From the NCBI GenBank assembly GCA_022842995.1, contig JALHOM010000002.1, positions 1 to 45,541 on the forward strand: a stretch of DNA of 45,541 nt, written 5' to 3'. Numbering within the stretch: the stretch's first letter is position 1; each line of letters starts with the position of its first letter. The notes under the pieces are model-generated. The model was given only the letters and a program-made list of their open reading frames with translations. It was not told the DNA's origin and did not search any database. The DNA is from Candidatus Saccharimonadota bacterium. Its GTDB lineage: Bacteria > Patescibacteriota > Saccharimonadia > Saccharimonadales > 2-12-FULL-41-12. This document shows, piece by piece, positions 39,056-45,541 of this stretch. A program made the translations under genes and the position numbers.

Positions 39056-40588
39056 TTAGAGGCCTAGTTCAGGATATATTTTCTTGGTAACGTCGTCGAT
39101 TTCACGGCGCAGTTGAGGGAATGGAACGCCTTCTCGGGCTGTCACGCCTTCTAGCATCCAAAACAAGCGTTCACTGTGGCCATAGCCACAGGTTGGCGGC
39201 ATGCCGTATTCGAGCATCTCGACAAAATCGATATCCAGCATCATAGCTTCTTCATCGCCATCATCACGCATTTTTTGCTGCTGAGTGAATCTATCCAGTT
39301 GATCGAGCGGATCATTGAGCTCGCTATAGGCTTTACAAGCTTCAGTGCCGCCCAACAATAAGTTAAACTGCTGAGAAAGCCGAGGGTCCGCTGGCTGGAC
39401 TTTTGCTAAGGGCTGTAAAAATGTTGGCACATCAACCAAAAAAGACGGTCCAGAAATATCGACTCTGATCTTTTTCCATAATTTATCAATGCAGCGACTG
39501 AGGTTATCTACTCGTTCAACTTCAATATTATTACTCTTCAAGATCGGCTGTATCTGGTCTAAGGTAACGTCAAAGACATCCACGCCAAAGCGTTCCTTAA
39601 TGGCCTCAACAAAGCTCACTCGCGGCCAATCCTCGCTATCTACGCCCAGATCAACCGTCTGACCATTGAGCAACGTAAACTGGCGCGTTCCCCAGGTTTT
39701 GTCGGCAATAAAACGAACAAATTCCTGAGTGAACTTCATGCCGTCATTCCAATCGGCATAGGCCCAGTACCACTCCATGGCTACATGTTCTGGTAAATGC
39801 TCGTCTGAATAATTTTCGTTTCGAAAGCGCGGACCAATATCAAAAACTTTTTCGTACCCTGCCCCGATTAAGCGCTTCAGCGGTAATTCATGGCTAATAC
39901 GGAGGTAAAAGTCCTGATCCAGGGCGTCCATATGCGTCACAAAAGGGTTCGCATCGGCACCGCCAGCGACGTTTTCTAAAACAGGAATATTTATTTCAAC
40001 GAATCCTCGTTCCAATAAAAATTCTCTGGTCGCCTGCCAAAACTTGCTTCGGCGCAAAAAACGCTGTTGAACGTCTTGGTTGACCGCTATATCGACATAA
40101 CGACGCCTGAGGCGTTGCTCTTTGTCACTAAAGCCTTCTATTTCAGTAGGCAAAGGCCTGAGAGCCTTCGTCAATAGCCTAAAGCGCTTTACATGAACAG
40201 ATACCTCGCCCGTCTGGGTCTTGATAACCGGGCCAGTTGCCTCAACAAAATCGCCACTATCGAGCAAACTTATTTCAGCCGGCAACAGTAATTCGCTATT
40301 TGACCTATCTGCCGCCTGCTCTTCGTCGGCCTCTTTTCGGATAAATAATTGCAACGAAGACGGTCCATCGTCTTTGATGACGATAAAAGCCAATTTCCCG
40401 AATTTACGAATCGATTTTATGCGGCCAACGACGGTGACTTCTTTATTTTCTAACTCGTCAAACTGAGACAGAATGGTCTGGATGTCATGAGTGCGACTTG
40501 AAGAAGCTGGATATGCATTTATGCCCAGCGCCTGAAGCTCTGCGAGCTTTTTTAGTCGTTCATCACGAAAATCTTTTAATGTCGCCAT
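39056..40588 (-). CDS. lysS: lysyl-tRNA synthetase, class II
   Basis: It charges tRNA-Lys. Counted from ATG 40586-40588 (MATLKDFRDERLKKLAELQA), the usual LysRS opening, it has 510 residues; the longer frame starts with TTG 36 bases upstream and adds atypical residues. An N-terminal OB-fold anticodon-binding domain (VTVVGRIKSIRKFGKLAFIVI) is followed by class II motifs: RFLRRSKFWQATREFLLERG, FDIGPRFRNENYSDEHLPEH and, near the end, YGMPPTCGYGHSERLFWMLEG. Confidence 0.97.
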   Translation of the reverse strand: MATLKDFRDERLKKLAELQALGINAYPASSSRTHDIQTILSQFDELENKEVTVVGRIKSIRKFGKLAFIVIKDDGPSSLQLFIRKEADEEQAADRSNSELLLPAEISLLDSGDFVEATGPVIKTQTGEVSVHVKRFRLLTKALRPLPTEIEGFSDKEQRLRRRYVDIAVNQDVQQRFLRRSKFWQATREFLLERGFVEINIPVLENVAGGADANPFVTHMDALDQDFYLRISHELPLKRLIGAGYEKVFDIGPRFRNENYSDEHLPEHVAMEWYWAYADWNDGMKFTQEFVRFIADKTWGTRQFTLLNGQTVDLGVDSEDWPRVSFVEAIKERFGVDVFDVTLDQIQPILKSNNIEVERVDNLSRCIDKLWKKIRVDISGPSFLVDVPTFLQPLAKVQPADPRLSQQFNLLLGGTEACKAYSELNDPLDQLDRFTQQQKMRDDGDEEAMMLDIDFVEMLEYGMPPTCGYGHSERLFWMLEGVTAREGVPFPQLRREIDDVTKKIYPELGL

Positions 40589-40660
40589 TTTATTCTTACT
40601 GCAGTTTATTAGTGGAGTGACCAATGTTCCGTCTGGTCACGACATTGACTAAAAGTCTTT

Positions 40661-41122
40661 TTAAGAAATATCTACTACCTTGTATACCGAAGTTTCGGCA
40701 GGTGTTACGATCTCTACTTCTTCGCCCTCTTTTTTACCAAGTAGTGCCTTACCAATCGGTGATTCGTCCGAGATCTTACCGTTTAAGGGATCAGCCTCGA
40801 CTGTACCCACGACTTGGAACTGCTTTGTTTTACCGGCTTCACCCTGAAGCTTCACGGTACTACCAAGCTGAACCTTACTATCGCCTTTGGGCTTTTGAAT
40901 AATTTCAACACTTGAGAGAATTCCTTCAAGCTCCATGATTCGGCCTTCATTACGCTCGTGGTCGTCTTTGGCAGCATGATATTCGGCGTTTTCACTCAAA
41001 TCACCCTGTTCTCGAGCTGTTTTAATAGACTCTGCAATTTCACCACGTCTCGAAATGAGCTGATCTAACTCAGCTTGTAATTCATCCACGCCTTCCTGTG
41101 TTAATCTGAACTGTTTTTTCAT
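40661..41122 (-). CDS. greA: transcription elongation factor GreA
   Basis: GreA rescues backtracked RNA polymerase by stimulating transcript cleavage. In its 153 residues, the N-terminal coiled coil (RLTQEGVDELQAELDQLISRRGEIAESIKTARE) carries the acidic tip GDLSENAEYHAAKDDH. The C-terminal globular domain ends SPIGKALLGKKEGEEVEIVTPAE. The strong AAGGAG is seven bases before ATG 41120-41122. It is between proS and lysS on the same strand. Confidence 0.97.
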   Translation of the reverse strand: MKKQFRLTQEGVDELQAELDQLISRRGEIAESIKTAREQGDLSENAEYHAAKDDHERNEGRIMELEGILSSVEIIQKPKGDSKVQLGSTVKLQGEAGKTKQFQVVGTVEADPLNGKISDESPIGKALLGKKEGEEVEIVTPAETSVYKVVDIS

Positions 41123-41189
41123 TTAAATCTCCTTACCAAACAGATGCTTTGATAACATACCCCGCAAAAAATTCCCCTCGCATTCGATC

Positions 41190-41266
41190 GCTAAACACAC
41201 ACTCCCCTTAAGGTCTGCCACTCTACCCTGGAAGGACGCATTCACTACAAGTGTTAGGTGTTTAGC
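41190..41266. repeat. long hairpin after proS
   Basis: GCTAAACAC (41190-41198) and GTGTTTAGC (41258-41266) are perfect 9-base arms. ACACT and AGTGT just inside extend the stem. The element directly abuts the proS stop codon and fills most of the proS-greA gap. No T-run follows. Confidence 0.7.
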
Positions 41267-42529
41267 TTAAGAATTCTCGCTTCGTAATAATTGTATCAGA
41301 CTATCGAGCGAAAGTTCTGAAATTTCACCGCTTGAACGCACTTTAACTTCGTAAACCGAGGTTTCCAGCGTCTTTTTACCGACGATAACCCGATAAGGTA
41401 TTCCTAGCAGGTCAGCATCGCCAAACTTTTCGCCGGGGCGCGCGTCGCGGTCGTCATAGATTACACCAATTTTTTGTTCTTGCAAAGCCCCATATAGCTC
41501 TTCTGCTTTTTTAACAACTTCTACCTCTGTACCCATTCGACAAATTATCACTTGAGCAGGAGCCACTGACGTCGGCCAAACCAGGCCATTTTCGTCCGCA
41601 AAGTGCTCTGCAATCACGCCCATCAAGCGACTCACGCCTATGCCATAACAGCCCATGATAATCGATTGGCGCTGCCCTTTTTCGTCGTCGTAATAGACAT
41701 CCAGCGCGTCAGTATACTTGGTTTCCAGATGAAACGTATTCCCAACTTCAATCGCATGTTTTTCGACAAGTTTATCTTTGTTTAGCCCGAGCTTCTGAAG
41801 GCTTTCATCGCTCATAATTTCTTGATTGATTGCGACTTTTTTCTCTTCATCAACAAAAATCGTGTCCTCGCCTATGGTAGATAGCGTCTGGAATTCATCA
41901 CTGAAACGAGGGGTAAATATTCCTCCGTCCGCATAGGTGCGTACCGTTACATCGCCAAGCCCGAGCCGTTCATAAACACGATAATATGCAGCCACTGCTT
42001 TTTCGTACAAGTCTTCATGTTCTTCCTGCGTACGAGCCAGGCTGTACATATCTTTCATAATAAATTCACGTCCACGCAGCAAACCGCTTTTCGCACGCAG
42101 TTCATTTCTGAATTTTGTTTGAATTTGATACACAAAAATCGGCAGATCTTTATACGAATTCACATAATTCGAAAGTAGATCAACAATCGGTTCCTCGTGC
42201 GTTAATCCAACACCTAACTCTGATCCATTGGCAAGCTTGGTCTTGAACCAGTTATCAACCTTTTTGTCATCCCATCGATCAGTCTTTTCCCAGAGTTCTC
42301 GTGGTTGCAAGGCCGTCATCATCACCTCTTGCCCACCGATAGCGTTCATCTCTTCGCGGACAATTTGTTTGATGTTTTCGAGCACCTGTAAACCGAGCGG
42401 CGTATACGCGTAAACTCCAGCCATTTCCTTATGAATGTAACCTGCCTGAATCAGTAACTGCGCGTTTCGCGCCGTTTCGTCAGAAGGAACCGTTTTGCTT
42501 GTTTTTGTAAATAAAAGTGAAAGTTTCAT
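41267..42529 (-). CDS. proS: prolyl-tRNA synthetase without editing insertion
   Basis: It charges tRNA-Pro and is a class II enzyme of 420 residues. The bacterial-type core is clear: LLIQAGYIHKEMAGVYAYTPLG, LTHEEPIVDLLSNYVNSYKDLP (motif 2 region) and IMGCYGIGVSRLMGVIAEHF (motif 3). The HGTH-like anticodon-binding domain is at the C-terminus (IGVIYDDRDARPGEKFGDADLLGIP). Typical bacterial ProRS is about 570 residues because of an INS editing domain of about 180 residues. Here only a short linker (VDEEKKVAINQEIMSDE) remains, so cis-editing of Ala-tRNA-Pro is absent. Confidence 0.96.
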   Translation of the reverse strand: MKLSLLFTKTSKTVPSDETARNAQLLIQAGYIHKEMAGVYAYTPLGLQVLENIKQIVREEMNAIGGQEVMMTALQPRELWEKTDRWDDKKVDNWFKTKLANGSELGVGLTHEEPIVDLLSNYVNSYKDLPIFVYQIQTKFRNELRAKSGLLRGREFIMKDMYSLARTQEEHEDLYEKAVAAYYRVYERLGLGDVTVRTYADGGIFTPRFSDEFQTLSTIGEDTIFVDEEKKVAINQEIMSDESLQKLGLNKDKLVEKHAIEVGNTFHLETKYTDALDVYYDDEKGQRQSIIMGCYGIGVSRLMGVIAEHFADENGLVWPTSVAPAQVIICRMGTEVEVVKKAEELYGALQEQKIGVIYDDRDARPGEKFGDADLLGIPYRVIVGKKTLETSVYEVKVRSSGEISELSLDSLIQLLRSENS

Positions 42530-42656
42530 AAAAAATCTCGTTTATCCCATTAAATAATTGCAGTAAAAAATATACCCTACCGACAAAGCGGCATTGGCGA
42601 GCAAACGGCATGGAGAATTGAACGTTTCATAGTATCTTTAACGGCAATTATAGCTT

Positions 42657-43463
42657 TTAAGATGTCCCAATGACAAATAAGAAAGTAAAAGCCAGCCCAT
42701 TTTTGATCGCATGAACCACCATTCCAGCCCAAATTGACCCAGTTTTTTCACGCAAATAAATGAGGAATAGTGATAAAATTGCCGTATCAATAGCTGCGAT
42801 CCAAAGTGGTGGAGCCCCAAACCCGAGCTGCAAATGGGCTATTCCGAACACGACACTTGCAACAACGGCTGCCACAATTTTAGGCAACTTACTCTTAAGT
42901 CCACTGTACAAAAAGCCCCTAATCATTATCTCTTCAATGATCGGCGGTAAAACGACCAGACTCACGAATACCATAGCAAGCTGCAGACCTGTCTTGGCGC
43001 CGTCAAACCCCAGCTGCTGTTCTTGCTCGACGTCTATACCGGGTATCAACTGACTAACTATCCCCGTGACAAAAATCAGTGTCAAAAAATAGACAACAGT
43101 CACGCCAATAGTAATTTTAGCGTCAGATAGTTTCGGCTTTTTACTGAGCCCAAGATAGCTCCAGCCCAAACCACGTGCTCGTACAAACATCCAGGTCGCA
43201 TACATTGCCAAACTAGCAGCCAACACACTAAATACGAACTGTATAAAAGTCGAGTTCTCGATATCTTCAAGAGCCTTTTGCCCATCATACCCAAATATCG
43301 AACCGCCCATAACAATGAATACAGCGCCCAGTATTTGTGAGGCAAAAAAGATAAAGACCGTCAACAGAATCGCTGTAACTGGCCCGTAGGCTCGCCCCTT
43401 AAAGCCGGGCTTTTTAACAGGAGCCTTCTCTGCTGTCGCCTCGGTTTCTGATTCCTTAGTCAT
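42657..43463 (-). CDS. CPBP-family intramembrane metalloprotease
   Basis: The protein has 268 residues and about seven helices. The family motifs are present: EExxxR as EEIMIRGFLYSGL (about 170-182), a FGIAHLQLG (FxxxH) helix about 30 residues later, and a final His-containing helix (MVVHAIKNGLAF). CPBP (type II CAAX prenyl-protease-like) proteins cleave within the membrane; some protect against bacteriocins. The substrate is unknown. It starts four bases after the rseP stop, so the two membrane proteases are co-expressed. Confidence 0.88.
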   Translation of the reverse strand: MTKESETEATAEKAPVKKPGFKGRAYGPVTAILLTVFIFFASQILGAVFIVMGGSIFGYDGQKALEDIENSTFIQFVFSVLAASLAMYATWMFVRARGLGWSYLGLSKKPKLSDAKITIGVTVVYFLTLIFVTGIVSQLIPGIDVEQEQQLGFDGAKTGLQLAMVFVSLVVLPPIIEEIMIRGFLYSGLKSKLPKIVAAVVASVVFGIAHLQLGFGAPPLWIAAIDTAILSLFLIYLREKTGSIWAGMVVHAIKNGLAFTFLFVIGTS

Positions 43464-43467
43464 CTAC

Positions 43468-44592
43468 CTACAGTATAAACCGATTTATATCGACAATCGT
43501 AATTACCACAAACAAGAGCATCAGACAGACAAAACCGGTGCCATGAATACGCTCTTCAGCTTCTTTAGATAGTGGCCTTTTCAGAGCTCTATAGAGCAGA
43601 GTAACAAACAACCTCCCGCCGTCCAGCGCCGGGATCGGCAACACATTCATAATAGCCAAGGTCAATGAAATTATCGCTATCACCATCAACATGAAATTGA
43701 GGCCAATCTCACTGACTTTATCGAGAATTACAGCGATACCTACCGGACCGGCAACCTGCTCGGCTGCTTCTGAAGGATTTCCAACTGCCAGGCTTTTCAG
43801 GGCATGCCCAATACCCTTAAACGTCAACTCGGTAAACTGCGCTGTCAAACCAACCGCCACGACAGGTGCTGACCAAGTAGATCGACGAACCTCGTACCCG
43901 CTAGAACCCGATTCACTAACTATTTCGAGGTAACCTTTGCCATCATTTTGAGCATTTAGCGATACGGTTGAATTAACCGTTTCACCCCCGCGTTTCAAAA
44001 CCGCTTCGACGGTTTTGCCGGCATTTTCTTTGGCAACTGCACCAATTTTATCGGTTTGCTTTATTTCTTGACCGGCCAGAGAAACTAGCTGATCTCCGGG
44101 CTTTATTCCTGCCCTGTCAGCAGGACCATTTGCAACCACCTCTGCGATGCGAACAACATCCTGGTCTTTGACTTCCGAAACAAGTTTTGTGTCACTGGCA
44201 ACCGTAAATTGATTGTCAACCAACTTAGGCATACCGATCCAAGCCAAAGCCGTAAACAATACGAGAGCCGTTACGAGGTTCATAAATACACCGGCCATCA
44301 TGATCTTAACTTTGGTAGAAAGCGGCGCTGCGCCGAAAGTACCCGGTCGCTTATCGGCATCATTTTCGCCCTTCAACTTTACAAACCCACCAAGCGGAAG
44401 CAGATTTACTGAAAACAAGAACTCGCTATTTTTGGTCTTGATTTTTTTGCCCCAAACCCGAGGTGGAAAACCAATTCCATACTCCTCTACCTCTACGCCA
44501 CCCCTTCGAGCGGCAACAAAGTGACCCCATTCATGGATCAAAACCAAGCCAATAAATAATACGATTGCGATGATTAAATAAAAAACTGCCAT
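43468..44592 (-). CDS. rseP: RseP-type M50 site-2 protease
   Basis: This intramembrane zinc protease cleaves anti-sigma factors or signal-peptide remnants. In its 374 residues, HExxH is in LVLIHEWGHFVAARRGGVEVEEYGIGFPPR at the first helix. A single PDZ domain covers about 155-225 (VVANGPADRAGIKPGDQLVSL). The C-terminal NVLPIPALDGGRLFVTL supplies the third zinc ligand. One PDZ domain instead of two is common outside Proteobacteria. The start is ATG at 44590-44592. The downstream CPBP and proS genes follow on the same strand. Confidence 0.95.
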   Translation of the reverse strand: MAVFYLIIAIVLFIGLVLIHEWGHFVAARRGGVEVEEYGIGFPPRVWGKKIKTKNSEFLFSVNLLPLGGFVKLKGENDADKRPGTFGAAPLSTKVKIMMAGVFMNLVTALVLFTALAWIGMPKLVDNQFTVASDTKLVSEVKDQDVVRIAEVVANGPADRAGIKPGDQLVSLAGQEIKQTDKIGAVAKENAGKTVEAVLKRGGETVNSTVSLNAQNDGKGYLEIVSESGSSGYEVRRSTWSAPVVAVGLTAQFTELTFKGIGHALKSLAVGNPSEAAEQVAGPVGIAVILDKVSEIGLNFMLMVIAIISLTLAIMNVLPIPALDGGRLFVTLLYRALKRPLSKEAEERIHGTGFVCLMLLFVVITIVDINRFIL

Positions 44593-44644
44593 ACAGCTTA
44601 TTAGTATAAAGATGAAAGTTAAAAGATGAAAGGCGAAAAGTCTA

Positions 44645-44825
44645 GAGTTATGAGATAAGAGTCATGGTTTGCCTTCGGCAAATGAAACGAACATGACAGG
44701 GGCTGGATTATCGCATTTCAAGCTCCGAGCAACGAGCGCGTGAGCGTAAAGATAAAAGTTTAAAGATTAAAGATAACGAGCTACGAGTAACTATTTCTTG
44801 ACTCATGACTCTTATCTCATGACTC
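44645..44825. repeat. 181-bp MITE-like element with 22-bp inverted ends
   Basis: The left end (44645-44666) and right end (44804-44825) are complementary at 21 of 22 positions and contain GAGATAAGAGTCATG. An internal hairpin TTTGCC-TTC-GGCAAA follows the left arm. GACTCATGAC is directly repeated at the right end, and Lys-codon-like AAAGAT words flank the element. No target-site duplication or ORF is evident. It fills most of the gap between the partial hydrolase and rseP (44593-44875). Confidence 0.7.
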
Positions 44826-44875
44826 ATGACAATAAACTGTAAACTGTTAACTGTCTACTCTTAACTCAAGACTGT

Positions 44876-45541
44876 TTACTCGTTATTCAACAAGAAGTTT
44901 TTTAATTCAGTCTCGTATTTTTGCTGATCAAAGTTCCAGGAACGTGCATGAGCGGCATTACCAAAATCGAGAAACTTTATCATATCGGGTCGCGCCTCGG
45001 CCAACCGCTTACTGGGTGCATTCGGAATAGATTTATCTCCCGAGCCATGAAATATCAACGTTGGCCGCGATATATCTTCAGGCTTATTGACGGACGAAAC
45101 GCGGTTGAAATCTATCCCCGCACGTACAGACGCCAGGTCTTTTCCCGGATATTTCAGTACCGACGGAAAGCCTTTTTGCTTAAGCCGATAGGCAATTATA
45201 CTATCCCAATCAAGAGCCGGAGAATCCAAAACCACTCTATCAATTAAGGGATCCTTGCCGACATCAGAGCGTCGCAGGAAATTCTGAACAATAGACCCGC
45301 CGAGAGAAATGCCATACAAGTTAACTTCCCTGGCTCCCTGCTCTTTAGCGTATTTGACGGCCGCCTCTAAATCTTGCCACTCCGTGTCGCCCAAGCGCGT
45401 GTAGCCGTCGCTCGCTTTCGGGGCATTCTGGTCTCCGCGGTAATCAATCACCAACATATTAAAGCCACTCTCATGAACCGGTTTTATGAACCGAAGGAAC
45501 TCTGCTTTTGAGGCACCGATGCCATGCACACCAATGACCCA
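44876..45541 (-). CDS. alpha/beta hydrolase, partial (5' end outside window)
   Basis: The frame is open to the right edge (WVIGVHGIGASKAEFL), so the N-terminus is missing. The HG(I)G oxyanion motif, nucleophile Ser in LYGISLGGSIVQN, acid Asp in IFHGSGDKSIP and His in AAHARSW give a complete catalytic triad in the 222 residues present. The family resembles FrsA/BEM46-like serine hydrolases that are often membrane-anchored; any anchor would be off the window. The substrate is unknown. It is separated from rseP by the MITE-like element. Confidence 0.85.
   Translation of the reverse strand, partial: WVIGVHGIGASKAEFLRFIKPVHESGFNMLVIDYRGDQNAPKASDGYTRLGDTEWQDLEAAVKYAKEQGAREVNLYGISLGGSIVQNFLRRSDVGKDPLIDRVVLDSPALDWDSIIAYRLKQKGFPSVLKYPGKDLASVRAGIDFNRVSSVNKPEDISRPTLIFHGSGDKSIPNAPSKRLAEARPDMIKFLDFGNAAHARSWNFDQQKYETELKNFLLNNE

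Noticed and set aside
1-45541. UGA recoded as an amino acid, as in some CPR phyla
   Set aside because: Several genes end in TGA at the family-expected position, overlapping stop/start TGA-ATG pairs are used, and RF2 is present.

Overview
The window looks like a chromosomal segment of a Patescibacteria/CPR bacterium, most likely Candidatus Saccharibacteria (TM7). This is inferred from gene content and style, not from a marker-gene search. The division module is Gram-positive-like (FtsE, FtsX, a PcsB-type CHAP hydrolase), and core enzymes are short. There are many non-ATG starts, several promoters sit almost on the start codon, and sensory and membrane proteins are divergent. UGA behaves as an ordinary stop, and a release factor 2 gene is present. 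Almost every gene is on the minus strand; the exceptions are a TRM11-like methyltransferase, rpmA, a TM2/pilin-like protein and one small broken gene. No rRNA, tRNA, CRISPR array or insertion sequence was seen.

Layout. 1-5943 is a signalling block: a 9-TM histidine kinase that runs off the left edge and changes frame at an A AAA AAG heptamer, a GNAT-like protein with a membrane tail behind a promoter-leader peptide-terminator arrangement, two OmpR/PhoB response regulators and an HD-domain protein. 6025-8136 is a two-gene unit: a DUF4868 (Kiwa KwaB-family) protein and a membrane protein. 8279-16680 carries glyQS, recO, a degenerate kinase/receiver pair, an anchored protein, a membrane methyltransferase, xseB, xseA, a flippase-like protein and the TRM11-like methyltransferase. 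16868-23544 holds rpmA, a CheY-like protein, pyrG, an S41 protease and ftsE-ftsX-pcsB. 23724-33706 holds an orphan gene, prfB, an M16 peptidase, secA, hpf, serS, a kinase-fold protein and the TM2/pilin fusion. 33707-45541 holds a Cas4-like nuclease, rsmE, a TrmA/RlmD-like enzyme, a probable divergent heliorhodopsin, an MsrA-like protein without its catalytic cysteine, a DUF427 protein, lysS, greA, proS, a CPBP protease, rseP and a partial hydrolase.

How the genes work together. ftsE-ftsX-pcsB would gate peptidoglycan hydrolysis at division, with the S41 protease as another envelope enzyme. xseA/xseB/recO cover DNA repair. Four synthetases, prfB, rpmA, hpf and three RNA methyltransferases cover translation. 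The least ordinary parts are the DUF4868 pair, the heliorhodopsin-like/MsrA-like/DUF427 neighbourhood, the frameshifted kinase with its GNAT neighbour, and a population of intergenic hairpins. Two of these long hairpins share the same tip, and many sit directly after stop codons. Two perfect palindromes of 28 and 34 bp follow prfB.
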